The notes under the pieces are model-generated. The model saw only the letters and a list, made by a program, of their open reading frames with translations, was not told where the DNA came from and searched no databases. From NCBI GenBank assembly GCA_963675555.1, contig OY776678.1, positions 9,654,171 to 9,718,170 of the forward strand: DNA of 64,000 bases. Direction: 5' to 3'. The position numbers and the translations under genes were made by a program. Shown here in pieces: positions 11,051 through 23,198 of the stretch; position 1 is the first letter of the stretch, and every line of letters starts with the position of its first letter. The DNA comes from Leptura quadrifasciata. Taxonomy: Eukaryota > Arthropoda > Insecta > Coleoptera > Cerambycidae.

Positions 11051-12240
11051 AATATTGCATTTAAGAAGTATTCCTTGACCAATCAATTATTAATTAATTT
11101 TAATTTAATATCGGTTTAAATTCTCAGCATATTCACTTTACATTTGAATTGAATATCATACTAATAACGAAAATATTACAGGTCCGCCTATTTATATCAC
11201 TGGTATCGCCTTACGATGAATTTCTCCATCTGAATATGCTCGATACCAACCGCAATTCATTTCATGATATGAATTACTGGGTTTATTAGTCCGGTAATCA
11301 TTTATCTTTATCTTTAAATTTGAGACCGCCCATCTGGTGAAAAGGCAGGTATACGATTATTTAATGAACACTTGTGAATAATTCAAAAAACCAGGTTGGA
11401 GAATTTGTTGTGCTGTAGATAATGAGTGCCAAAAAACTGTGCTAATATCATAAATAAAAACAAACATTTCGTGTATAATAACCATTAAAAACCGTCCCAC
11501 ACGTATCATTTTAGGGAAATGATGATAAAAATAATATTAATAAGCGTAATGTGGTAGCAAAATGTGTTTAAGAAAACAACTTTTTAGAGACCCATCATTT
11601 TCATACCAGACTTACCTGTAGAACCCTACATATTTTAAAATGCATTAAGCCATATAGCCGGGCAGCTGACTCTGGAGGTCTTGTGTCATTATACAGATGC
11701 AGATAAAAAATGCGAGATAGTAAAAACCCAAATTCAAACTATAATGATAGCCAAGACAATTAGCAAAAACTCTATTTAATACAGTGTTTGTTTTTCCTCG
11801 GCTGGATGTTCCTTCGGCCGATGGAAGTGACTTTAACAAAAACTAGTAATAACTGTATAGTCGGATGGTCCGCAACTTTGTTAGACCTATTTTATTCTTT
11901 AAAAATGTGGACACGACCTTGCAAACGAAGTTTAGATACGTTTACTATATCATCTACAAGATCATCGTATTTCCTCTTAAATAGACATAAGGCAATGTGT
12001 ATATGATTTATACAGGGTGTATCATAGTGGTATGCCGTCAATGTTTAAGAAAAAAGGGGGTTATATCTGTCAAATTACTTATTTATTTACATTGTCCCAA
12101 CTACAGGACAGGAAGATGGCAAGGTATTACAAATATAAATATGATACAAATATATTAGTAGAATACAAATAGAAAATGTTTAGAAAAACATACATCGGGC
12201 CTTACGGCCATTACATGAAAGACAAAACGAAAGTACAGAA
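11051..12240. other. No recognisable gene
   Basis: AT-rich sequence. Two short overlapping open frames at 11,645-11,839 (minus) and 11,788-12,006 (plus) contain nothing I recognise. An ACAGGGTGTATCA sequence at 12,012 resembles transposon termini elsewhere in the window, but no partner end is evident. Confidence 0.35.
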
Positions 12241-12249
12241 GAAGTTAAC

Positions 12250-13960
12250 GTACATTCCGGCAACGATAGTACAACAGAAAATGGAATATGTAAATTTCAG
12301 TGCATATTGCGTTGTGGTTGTCACAAGCTACATAAATTGGCGAGAATTTAAAAATATTCGTACGTGGTGTGGCCAGGTAAAAAACACTGCTGTTACGAAA
12401 AGTTCTGGGAATATTGAAACTAATTTTTGAGAGCAATTGTGGCGTATCAATAGTGTTGTTAATTATTTTGCGAAGAAATATTTGTGAGAAACATTCTCGC
12501 CTACGGCTCAGACCAACTATTGAATATTTACCCAGCAAGTCCTCTTGCGGAAAATCTATCGCTGGATAAAAACCTTCTGATTTAAAATGCAATAACTGTA
12601 CAAACTTACGTTGTACTTATTCTAAACTATTAGTATGCACCTTGTAGTGTGGGGTTCAAACGACAGAGGTATATTCGAGCTTCGAATCACGGGAATATCT
12701 GACTATAAGTCCATACATTTTATCAGATTTAGTGATATTGTTATTTATATGTACATTAAATGATAGTTTTATCAAATACGGCCCCCAAATCGAGTTTCAG
12801 GTCTGTAAAGTATGCTATCATTTGTTTATGGTATAGTCTTAGGAGATTGCAGTCAATTTGCGTATATAAGACAAAAAATGTAATGTACATTTTTGAGAAT
12901 GTGACGGGAATTTATATTTAATACACCAGTCATTTATTTCATTTTTATTTTTTTTGCAATCGATTGCAGTCATCAATTAAATTAATTTTAGAAACAAGTT
13001 TGAAACCAGCGGCATACATTAAATAGTTAACATTCTCTAAGCCATCTACAATAGCATTGATGAATATAATAGAAGATACTGGTCCAAGGGCAGACTCTTG
13101 CGGTACTCCAGAAGTCGTGTATTCGGCAGACTTGAAACCATTAAATTCCACATATTGAACCCTGTCTCACAGATAGGGATGTAATAGGAATATAAACTAT
13201 GAGAGACGCCGACATCGTCAAGTTTCATAAGCAACATAGAATGGTCAAGTCTGTCGAATACCTTGGACAAATCCATATAAATAATATCAGTTTGAGTTTG
13301 GTCATCTATTGATCTGATACATATTGACCCACACAAAGCAAATTTGTTGTCGTAGAACGCCTCTGCATGAAACCATGCTGGTGAATTGAAATTTGGTTAT
13401 GTACTTGAGAGTATATTACTTCATGCAATAGAATCTCAAGGACCTTGCCAAAGTTGCATATTATAGATATAGCCCGAAAGTTGGAAATATCAGATTTGTC
13501 GCCCTTCTTAAAAATTGGACACAGCCTAGAACGCTTCCATACATCTGGACAGCTACTATATTTCAGAATTAAATTAACAGGGAGATGACTACCAGGTGCG
13601 AAAGTATTACTAAAAGAATCAGCAAATGCATTTAAGACGTCAACAGGTTCATGCACATCATTTCCATTATATCTCATATCATACAAAATATTTGTCGGAC
13701 TCCTTTTGGTATTTAAAAATGTCCAGAATTTAGTAGCATTATTCTTTATATTATTTTCAGCAACTGTAACATAGTTTCTATAAGAGATGCACCAATATCG
13801 TTCTTGATTTCTAAAATCATTATAACAAGCCACACCACAGTTGTTTTTATATTCTTTCAGTTTCCTAGCTTTTAACTTGATATCTTTAGTAATAAAAAAA
13901 TAAACCGCGGGGGATACCTCTTGGATTACAGTTGTTTCCTTAAACATCTTTTGAACCAAT
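12250..13960 (-). pseudogene. Jockey-like LINE, RT to C-terminus, inactivated
   Basis: The minus strand reads in order: linker with NNATKFWTFLNTKRS; RT start CPDVWKRSRLCPIFKKGDKS; RAISIICNFGKVLE; HQHGFMQRRSTTTNLL; DIIYMDLSKVFDRLDHSML; SGVPQESALGP; then NYLMYAAGFKLVS, where the catalytic YADD is replaced by YAAG. After a decayed thumb (LEYTSVVW-like), the C-terminal block GFYPAIDFPQEDLLGKYSI at 12,592-12,290 is well preserved. There is a deletion or frameshift near 13,160 and another near 13,306. The endonuclease is missing, so it is 5' truncated. Closest in style to the LINE at 33,186-35,625. Confidence 0.85.
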
Positions 13961-14839
13961 GTAGGTATTGAAATGAAACTTTACGTTTACAATACTGAGT
14001 AGAATTGTACTAACTGCGAAGAAAATTAATCGCCAGATATAATTAGTGACGTAGATTTAGGTTATGACGTTAAAGTGGATGTTATATACTAAAAAAATTC
14101 TCAGAAAAAGAATTTTGCGAATTTGCAGAATCTTTAGAACGCCCAACTCTTAAGATTTCCCCCACACTACTGTGTATTTAATAATATATTGTAATAAATC
14201 GTGACAAACAGCATATAAGAGCTAAGGAAAGAGATGGACGAACAGACCGCGAATTATTGAAGGTTATACTTTTGTTGCGAACTACTGGGACGGTACATTA
14301 GAAGGATGGTACGACAGCTTAAATATGTACATATATGAGTTTTTAATAATTATATGTATCTTGGGGCAGTTTTGTCACTTGTCGCATCTGTCAAGGTGGC
14401 CAGGTGACGCTATGATCTAAGTGTAATGTATAATGTGATATGTATAATCATATATGGTTTATAGCGCCTTCATATAATTATAAAATGTTATTTTTCAAGT
14501 TGTATTCACACATTTTTCTGCCATACGTTTCTATATATAAAGCTTATAATATAATAATGATTGATTCCAATTAAAACTTGGACTTGAAAATTCCTGAGCT
14601 GTACCTAAAATGTTATCTTCGACGTCAATTTTTATACACATACACAGAGCTAGGTTAATGGAGGAGCACGTTTTCATCGATATGCTACTTTGTCTAGAGA
14701 GTTTTTGACCCTGTGAAGTAATTAGCAATGAAATATTATTAAAAGAGATTAAAATTTCTAGTTTTGATAATTCTAGTTATGAACGATTTCAATCCTGTTT
14801 ACAATATCGTTATTAAATAACCAAAATCACATAAACATT
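13961..14839. other. No recognisable gene
   Basis: AT-rich sequence. Nothing coding or repetitive is recognised on either strand. Confidence 0.4.
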
Positions 14840-15010
14840 CCCAGAAAACCGCAGTTAATGGAGTGCTCCAAGGTAGTGTATTGGGGCCTTTGTTCGTAAA
14901 TGATCTTTTCTGCATTGACTTGGAAAGTTTGCAAGACATATCTTTTAGCTGACGACACAATTTTATGCATTTACGGTATTTGTGGTACTTAATACTCAAT
15001 TTCGAGAACA
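14840..15010 (+). pseudogene. RT fragment with VLQGSVLGPL and LADDTIL
   Basis: The plus strand encodes NGVLQGSVLGPL followed, after a short frame change, by LLADDTILCIYG. These are RT motifs B' and C of a LINE with the catalytic DD intact. Only about 170 bp survive, with no fingers or thumb segments. Confidence 0.55.
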
Positions 15011-16345
15011 CTGTGGTAGTTGCAACACAAGATAAAAATATCATGTATTGATATATTCTACTTCATTGATGAAGAACTATATATCATAAAGGTATGGCAG
15101 AATATTATGACTGTTAAAGGGATATTAAGTCTTTCTCTCTTCCAAATTACCCAACTAATTTTACTATTTAAAAATGTCCTCCCGCGCTTTTTTAAATTTT
15201 AGCCAAAAGAAAAATGTTAAAATAAAAGTCATTTTTTAAACTTGGTAATATATTAGGTGACTATTTATATTATTTTCATGTTTTTGGGCAATTGACATAT
15301 CCCAGCTGTTCGTTGGTAATCGCATCACTTAAGGACGGCTGGACCGATTTGGTTTTTTTAAAGTTTTTTAAATGTTCGTAATTAAGAATAAGGTTTTTAG
15401 GGAAAGAAAAATTGGAAAAGTTGCCCGGAAAATTAGAAAATTCTGGAAAAACTGAAAGTGCTTTTTGTTACAGCATAACGTTTGTCAGGTCAGCTAGTTC
15501 TAAATAAAAAAAATTGTCCTAAACACCAAAGTGCAGTTAAAATATTATATTTTTCTGAAAAATAAGCAGTTTGTGGCCCAAAATGAAAATCTGCATAAAA
15601 CTTAGACAATACCAGATCAGTGTTAAGGAGATACATGGGTTTGTCAGTTTGACATGTAATTCAAGGTAATGGTGAGCCCATTACCTTGTCTCTGATTCGA
15701 AACGTTCATCTCACAATTTTGAGATATCAAAGTCAAACTTAAAAATGTCCATGGGTAAGATTTTGGGTGCATCTCAGAGCGCCATTTTTGTGCTAGAGGA
15801 CGGACTACTAGTTGCTAAATTATTCAAATTCCGTAGTTTTTTTGGGTGTAGTTGCATATTTTATTTGCTTCTCTACGATGGCGATGTATGAGTCATATAA
15901 GTTGTGGGCATTGGCATTAAAACTTGTTTTCTAAAAAGAGTAACGTATACATATAAAATGATATTAATGATGATTATGAATGAAATACATTAAAAAGCTT
16001 ATTATACAGGAAGAAGGTAATAAACATTTGTAGTAAAATAAATATGTATTAACTTATAGTGGCTACTTAATTCAGTTTTATAGAATTTGCTTCAAATTAA
16101 GAATTTTAGAAATAGTTTTCTTTGAAGTTGTAATTTGTGGATGATCGTTCACAAACCCAGAATAATTATCAGCCGTTATACCTTTTTTAACTTTAACACC
16201 GTAAATAAAGAACATTTTCTATCAATAAAGTAGTGTTGAATAAAGAATCTACGTACAAATAAACAAATTTGAAGTATTTGTCCATGATTTGCGTTTTTAA
16301 CTGAATTCAAAAAAGGGGGAGGTTGTATAGCATATATTGACGTGA
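15011..16345. other. No recognisable gene; small hairpin at 15,663-15,689
   Basis: AT-rich sequence. At 15,663-15,689 CAAGGTAATGG and CCATTACCTTG form a perfect 11-bp stem with a 5-base loop. Around 15,335 the phrase GACGGCTGGACCGATTT resembles sequence near ends of insect Helitrons, but no other Helitron hallmark is visible. Confidence 0.35.
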
Positions 16346-16617
16346 TATTCACTTGTACTTAAGGTAAAGAACACACTCAGGTTTCATTCAAGTTTTAGTT
16401 TCAACGTAATTATATCCAAATTATTTTAGTCTTAGAATTACAATTATTTTTTTAGCTAGCTAGGGAAATTTTATCTTGTCCTTGTATGATATATCTTTTG
16501 TCACAATACATTGTTCAGTTGATTTGAATTTGCTTTATTGTTTATTCGTTTTCTTCATTGATTCCGAACTTTCGGCCTTGAGAATTATGAAATTATATTG
16601 TATGGTATTTTAGCTTC
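16346..16617 (+). repeat. Unclassified interspersed repeat, copy B
   Basis: This is the uninterrupted partner of the repeat at 1288-2195, in the same orientation. It contains ATATCCAAATTATTTTA and ACATTGTTCAGTTGATT. By eye, identity over the shared 200 bp is clearly above chance, with small indels. Non-coding. Confidence 0.55.
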
Positions 16618-17099
16618 ATCAAGTGAGAATATAATTATATTCTTTATCGATGTTCGCGCATAATTCCTTAATGCATGGATCGGTTTGGACAATTCTTCTT
16701 TTATTTAAAATGAGAATCTCTCCACGAGGTTACGTGTAATTTTCTTCTAAATAACTCAAGCAAAAGCTACAGAAATAAAATATTATATATAATAATACTA
16801 AATTAGATATATTCTAATATTTATTTGAGGCGTTGGAAGTAGGCAAAAACCCGGCATAAGAAAATTAAACAATTAACATATAAATTGTGTGATTTTGCAA
16901 AGAATTTAGTCACAAATAATATGCATTTTACCCTATAGATCTGCGGCTTGTAAACAATGGCACATCAGTACACTGCGTACAAATTTATTTTTGCAGGGTT
17001 TATTGCACCGTAAAGTAATATTAGCTATAAATATTATATCAATGTATTAAATGTATTTAAATTTTTATCTTCAATAAATTATTATTATTATTTTTTTTT
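16618..17099. other. AT-rich spacer, possible retroelement 3' end
   Basis: No coding signal is seen. The phrase TTCAATAAATTATTATTATT at 17,071-17,092 looks like a LINE or SINE 3' tail in plus orientation, but no body is recognised upstream. Confidence 0.25.
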
Positions 17100-18492
17100 T
17101 TACAAAAAACCAGCCACCTTACTCTGTGGCTCCGACCCTCACAGACGGGAGCTTGTAATATCAATAGCCACTCCCCACGCCCGTGGGGTGAGTGACTACC
17201 GGGTCCGCGAATCGTGTGCCCTGAGTAGACGCAATGAACCGAGGATGACAGCCTTCTGCATTCTGCCGGCTAAGATCTCTGCCGAATCTCGACATGCCGG
17301 TATGATCTTTAGTTCTGAAAGCAGCGTCTGTCTCATTCCACCGAGGGCTCCTATAATCAGTACGTACCAATATTTTAACAGAATGGCCTGGATAAAGCCT
17401 GCGGAGTTCGAAGAGCAAATCTCGATATTTTGTCCGTTTTTCCTCCTCTTTCAAGACAATGTTGCTCTCAGCGGGAGCTGAGAATTCCACGACATACATT
17501 GTCTTGAGTTGGTGGTCGAGGAGTACTATGTCAGGCTTGTTGGCTTGTATTTGCCTGACGGTGGGAAACGAGTAGTTCCAATAAATTAGGCACTTCTCAT
17601 TCCCCACAACGGACTCAATATCCCCCGGAACGTAAGGCAGCACTGGTGTTTCGTCTATCCCATACGAGTGCCTTAGATGATAGTAAAGCACTCGCAATGC
17701 TGCGTTGTGTCTATGAATATAGGCCGAGACTGCGTATGTCGGGCAAGCCGACAGTAAGTGCATTACAGTCTCCGGCGCCCTGCGGCAGGCCCTGCAGCTG
17801 ACATCAGGGACCTCCATACCCATGACACGACGTCGATAGACGAGAGTGTTAAATACACCATTCTGGCAAGCCATTATGAATCCCTCGGTCTCAGACTTCA
17901 GCCCATCTGGGGGACGATTTAGGATGCAAGCTCCTATTGAGATGCATCTTCTTGCGGGTTACTACATCGAGTTGACGCAACTCTTCTCTAGTTCACTTCA
18001 CTACTCCGAAAGAGTAGAGAAGGATCGGAACGACAAGCATATTTGTAGCAGACACCTTGTTCTTCCCCGACAGTTCTGAAGATCTGTCGGAGTAGGTGCT
18101 GATACTTGCCGCGGAGAGCGTTTTTCACTACACTCACTTCTTGGGTGGAGCGTTGCTCGACACCCAAGTAAGTGTACGACTCTCCGGCATCTAGATGGTG
18201 TAAGATGCTTCGGTCCACGAGCTGTGCGTCCTCTCCATAGTCACCGCATCGTCCTCTCTTGAGATGGATCAGTGCGCATTTGTCCAACCCGAACTGCATA
18301 CCGACAGCCTGCGTGTACTCCTGTACCACCCTAAGGGACTGTTAGAGATCTCTCTCTCTCCAGAGCCTTTGACAAAAGGCTTCAAAGTGTGCAAGGTCAG
18401 GAGAATCTCGGTTGAGTGGAAGCCTCTCCTCGTACAGCGTTTTCCAGAAGTTCTCCACCTGATCTGCAGTCTCGGCGGGTGGTCTACAACAT
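17100..18492 (-). mobile_element. R2-type LINE with restriction-like endonuclease, internally deleted
   Basis: This GC-richer block on the minus strand begins after an (AAT)n run at 18,512-18,493 with PPAETADQVENFWKTLYEER, a segment that lies before the RT palm in R2-like elements. It then jumps, after DL-stop-QSL near 18,330, to the post-catalytic RT segment VGMQFGLDKCALIHLKRG. The palm with its catalytic Asp residues is missing, a deletion of several hundred residues. The zinc knuckle and endonuclease follow (next entry). It ends in a short 3' UTR and an A-rich/AAT tail near 17,100-17,080. Confidence 0.75.
17161..17874 (-). pseudogene. R2-type C-terminal domain: CCHC knuckle plus restriction-like endonuclease
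   Basis: A 237-residue open frame carries a CX2CX8HX4C knuckle (C27, C30, H39, C44) in CRACRRAPETVMHLLSAC, then NKPDIVLLD at residues 112-120, VVEFSAP around 130 and EKRTKYRDL around 150. This pattern of PD, a later E/D and K-Y is that of the restriction-like endonuclease that nicks target DNA for target-primed reverse transcription in R2/R4/Hero-type LINEs. A further frame at 17,988-18,329 (minus) encodes the RT thumb just upstream. The catalytic RT core is gone, so the element cannot copy itself, yet this domain is still open and uninterrupted. Confidence 0.8.
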
Positions 18493-18512
18493 GCTATTAT
18501 TATTATTATTAA

Positions 18513-19325
18513 TTAATGCCTTGGTTATATAGTGAAAAATTATTTGCGGGCAACTTTCTCTGTGACGACCAGCTTGGCCATGCATTTGCCTCATTTTTTT
18601 CAGCAACAGTTTAATACTGATACAAATTTCTATAACAGCCGTCTCGGTTGGTCTATTTAGGATCGGTCCTGTCTTTACGATAGTCGTTCCGTAAAAAATA
18701 AATTACAAAAACCGTGATAAGCAGGGCAATTCTCCTAATGAATTTAAAGCGTTACAAGTGTAACTATGCATTAAATTAACATAGTTAATCCTTTATATTT
18801 AAATATTTATAAAAATATTTATGTTCTCTTAACTATAATGAACTGTTTATTTAAATAATTCATTCCAATTTTTCCATAATTCTATGGTAATAACGTAATT
18901 AAACCGAATAAACTGAATGGCTGATATTAATACGAGAACAGATTGCTAATAAAAATAAAACATGAATGAATAAAATCGAGCTTTGTCAGTTAACGATCGT
19001 GGGAATATACCAAACAAATCTACGCTCGTATTGTAATTATCATTTGTAGCAAAAAGTGGCCGGCCATATAATTTCCATATACCATTCAGAAAATTATATT
19101 TTTACCGAGTCCGCGTCTCCTTACGGTTTAATGTCACACTCTCACATTATGTATTCACTCATTATGCTACACGGAGAAAACAATGTACCTAAAGGTAATA
19201 TGGAGAATTGCAAAATGAATATTGACAGATAAAAATTCGTCTGAATCCCATGAAGGTAATTAGTGATAATTCATTTCTGTAATTCTAAGTATTGATAAAC
19301 TTCATGAACTTGGATTGGATCATAC
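18513..19325. other. No recognisable gene
   Basis: AT-rich sequence without recognised coding or repeated structure. Confidence 0.4.
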
Positions 19326-19329
19326 CACT

Positions 19330-20030
19330 TTAGTTATGACATATGAAGATGAAATTGAAATGATGTAGGCTTGAGGGAGTGGTACATATGTGGATAAGTA
19401 ACTATTTGAGTGGTAGAACGCAAAAAGTAAAGCATGGTGAGTATGTATGTAGTACAAAGAGTATACCTCAATGTAGGAATACCGCAAGGAAGTAATTTAG
19501 GTCCGCTTTTATTTATTTCATATATTAACGACATTGCAACTCTGTTTAATAATAATATTATATTACCCCATTTTAATTATTGTAGCACTGTTCTGTATCT
19601 TGCAATCGATGGTGACTTGGGTCGTTTGCAAAGGGCCATGAAGGTTATGTTGAGATGCAGTATTTTTACTAGAGTGAATGATATGCTCAAAGTTTTAGGA
19701 TGGATGAATGTACGAAATTATGTTGAACTCAATGTACTGGTTTTCATACATAAGATAACAATGAATATAGTACCTTCTTATTTTCACGACAATGCAAATA
19801 TTTGACGATTTGCATGATTATAACGCAAGAGGTAGAAATAATTTTGTGCTACAACGTCAAATGCAACCTCTGCCCAAAGATCAATCTTCGTCAAAAGACT
19901 AAACACATACAATAACCTCAATAAAGAAGCTAAGGAGGCCAGTAACATAACTTCATGCAAAAGTATAATTAAGAATATGTATATACAACAGATTAATAAG
20001 AAACTGTTACTTATTTTTAGTGTAAATTAG
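19330..20030 (+). pseudogene. LINE RT remnant with internal deletion
   Basis: The plus strand encodes WISNYLSGRTQKVKHG, then after a frameshift VGIPQGSNLGPLLFISYIND. From there it jumps directly to ILPHFNYCSTVLYL and LQRAMKVMLRCSIFTRVND, the thumb and C-terminal segment. The catalytic FADD box and about 100 residues between are deleted. A decayed ending (DYNARGRNNFVL after a frame change) runs to about 20,030. The 123-residue open frame at 19,434-19,805 is therefore an accidental fusion across a deletion. Confidence 0.75.
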
Positions 20031-20539
20031 AATATGTAATTTATTTCTCACTTTATCATAAGAAACAATATGAATAATAATAAGTAATATACAGAGTTAC
20101 CGCAATTAAACAGTATTAGCTAGGTACATCATAGATAGGGAAACAAAGAAAAAATATATACCTATATACTAGTTTACATACATATATACATCAAAATACA
20201 TACATATACACACATAGTATTACAAGTAAAACATTTTAGGAGGAGAAACATGTGAAGATATGAACATATGATATACGCCAAAATTATCATAGAATAAGTA
20301 GTATACGGATAAAGGTAAGAAACAATTTTAGGTACCAAGGCAATTAGGAGACCATAACTGCCTCTATGTACCATATATTTTAAATGTTTAGGTTAACAAA
20401 GTAAATAATGAAGATTATGGTTTAGATACTGAAAATGACACGTCTTTTATACATTAGAGAAAAAAAACTTGTGACGGAGCGCTTTTAACTTTTTACAAAA
20501 TTTGAGCAAATGAATTATAATTACATACAACATACAATT

Positions 20540-21850
20540 TACAGACACCCCTGAATTTTTTATAGTGCTTATTATTTTGATATTTAGTGGAAGAAGATTA
20601 TAGAATTTAGGTCCTAAATAATTCATTTAATTTTTATTTATGTTCTTTATATTTATTGGCATGGTTAAGTCGTTAAGTGTTGATTTATTCTATTTCTAGT
20701 GATTAATGATTAATATATTGTTTAACTTTTGTGTGCTTGGGTACAAAACAGCAAGTTGAAATGATGAATAGGCTGCGAACATTGCATATTTTATCAATGT
20801 TTGACACACTGTTAGTAAGAGGTTCTCACTTAAGAATTGCCCTAATTCTTTTTGTTAAGTACGTTACATGACTGTACCATTTTAGGTTTTTATCAATAAC
20901 GATACCTAAGTACTTGGTAAGTGGTAAGTTGTCTACTTTTATGTTGTTATAATCAGGACGATCTGCGATGTTATCGAGAACGCAATGTAATTTTTTTTAC
21001 TTATGTTTAATGATAATTTATTGGTATCTAGCCAATCTTTTACTTTCTTGACCCCTGATTTTACTCGTTCCCTTGTGTCATTCCAGGACGTTCCACTGAA
21101 AATTAGCACAGTATCATCTGCATATGAAATGACTTTACACTTTATGTTTATATTGGTTAAAGAAAGTAATATATACATTGAAGAGTATTGGTCCTAATAC
21201 GGTACCCTGCGGCATACCAATCTGTACATTTGTTGGATCACTTAATACGTTTCGAACTTTAACACACTGAGTTCCATGTTAAGTAGGATTTAAAGACTTT
21301 CAGCACGATGCCCCTAACTCCATAACTTTCAAGAACATTAAGAAGTTTCTCGTGAGGTACCGCGTCGAAAGCCTTAGCTAAATCTAAGAAGACAGCTATA
21401 CATCTTTTACTTTCATCTAAGTTATCTGTTACCTCCTTTATTACTTCATGCATTGCGTGGTCAGTGCTTAATCCCTCTGTAACTCCAAATTGGTGTGGAC
21501 TGTCGGAATATCTGTGTTGTTTGAATTTCTCTGTGCTATATTTATCATAACGGGATAGTGATCTGTGATGTCATATAGTATCATAAATGATTCATAATTT
21601 AAGTTTTTTAAATTCAAATTTTTCTTGACAAAGATATTGTCAATAGACGATGAATTATTCGTTACTCTAGTAAAGTTGACGACCATGTAAAGCTAAAGTT
21701 TCTAAATAATTATTTACTAAAGGATCGTTTAAGTTTAGTATATCAATATTCACGTCACCAGCAACAATTTCAATGTTTTTATCAAGTAAAATCATCAAAG
21801 TCATCTATAAATGATTGTACTACAGTAAATGGTGGTCTATACAATGATGT
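20540..21850 (-). pseudogene. LINE remnant: endonuclease C-terminal half plus RT
   Basis: On the minus strand the order is IVAGDVNIDILNL (endonuclease, GDFN motif, near 21,760), NSSSIDNIFVKKN, ITDHYPVMINI (SDHxP-like catalytic His, near 21,550), then an abrupt join at about 21,500 to QFGVTEGLSTDHAM and AVFLDLAKAFDAVPHEKLL. A later segment has KVISYADDTVLIFSG with DD intact at about 21,125, followed by a decayed thumb YLGIVIDKNLKWYSHV at about 20,900. The linker and RT fingers between endonuclease and RT are deleted and the 5' end is truncated near 21,850. Confidence 0.8.
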
Positions 21851-21861
21851 TAGCTCAATGT

Positions 21862-21950
21862 AAATTTATATTATTTTTTCTTTTCCCTTTTGGTAGTATT
21901 TTGTAAAATGTATTGTATAGCAAAGTGCTAAATAAAGGATTATTATTATA
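21862..21950 (+). mobile_element. LINE 3' end with ATT-repeat tail
   Basis: The phrase TTGTAAAATGTATTGTATAG followed by GTGCTAAATAAAGGATTATTATTAT is the characteristic 3' UTR end and tail of an insect LINE in plus orientation. Only the last 90 bases are present. Confidence 0.5.
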
Positions 21951-23198
21951 AATGCCACAGATTTCTTTTTTTTAATTCTCTTTTCATTACCAATTAATCT
22001 ATTTCTTTGAATAATCAATTATTCGCGTAAATATTTTTAATTATTCCAACGAACTCATTATTTTTCGAAAATTTGATCACATCTTTTAACGATAAATTTT
22101 TCTTCATTATTTTCTAGTATTTAATGTATTATGGAAATTTAATAAATAATTTTAACATCAAACATTATTAGTAAATACAAAAAAATTCGATTTACATTCA
22201 ATACTTCTATACATTTTTAGTATGCGTGATGTATTTTAAAACTAAGAAAAACTTTCGTTGCTTGCCCAGACAAATCGCATCGGACGATCTGAAAAAGAAA
22301 TAAACTTAACGATCGAATATGTAGACTGTAGACTTTGTTGTAGAACATCTGACACTGTGTAATATGGTGAGGAAAATATCGTTAAGTAATTAACACGCGT
22401 GCATGTTTGACATTACGTGAGCGATGTTGAACAATTTGCATGTAATTTATGAACTGTTAATTCGAAAGTAATAAGGTTCTCCTTCCTGTTGAAACCGAAC
22501 ACAAATCATCATTACTTGAACAAGTGTAGAAAATTTGCGTATGCATTGCTGACTGTGAGAAGCAAAGAAACACACTCATTTACATTCCATTAAAATATAA
22601 ATTAGTGTCTATTATTCTGATGATAAATGACCTGGTTTACACTGCACTGCGACTTTAAAAATTCTTATTACAACCATTTTTGCCTGATTGTATGATTACA
22701 CCTTTGACAGGATGATGGAATCCAAAAAAGCTTAATTTGTTTATGCCTCCATTTGTGTACGTCCGCTTTGATGACTAGCAGCCAATATTTAACGTTTGTA
22801 AAAAGGAACATGTAACTTTTCAAATGCTACCTGTGGTGGAGGAACATTGGGCAAAAAGTAAGTTATTTTAGAACCGGTTCAGACCGCTCGTATCTGAACG
22901 AAACATGATCAAAATGTTACAAATGTGGGATCCTAAAACTTTTACGGGCGAAAAATGGAAGCTTTAAGAGGAAAATTCGCGAAAAATTTGATAACCAAAA
23001 TAAATAATAAAAAAAGAGAATTAAATACAGTACCTTATACAATGTGTCCACGGCAAAGAGGGGTATTATAGGTGTAAATGACAATTTTTTTGGATTACAA
23101 ACACAATTTTTTGTATTCTGCTCTTGCTTCACCCAAAACTTATGTTTAGTATGTTGGACTTTAAAAAATTTATAGAGGGCGATGCTAACAGCTTAAAA
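21951..23198. other. No recognisable gene
   Basis: AT-rich sequence; nothing coding or repeated is recognised. Confidence 0.4.

Noticed and set aside
15300..15480. Helitron terminus
   Set aside because: One phrase resembles sequence near Helitron ends, but there is no CTRR end, no terminal hairpin in the right place and no Rep/helicase coding.
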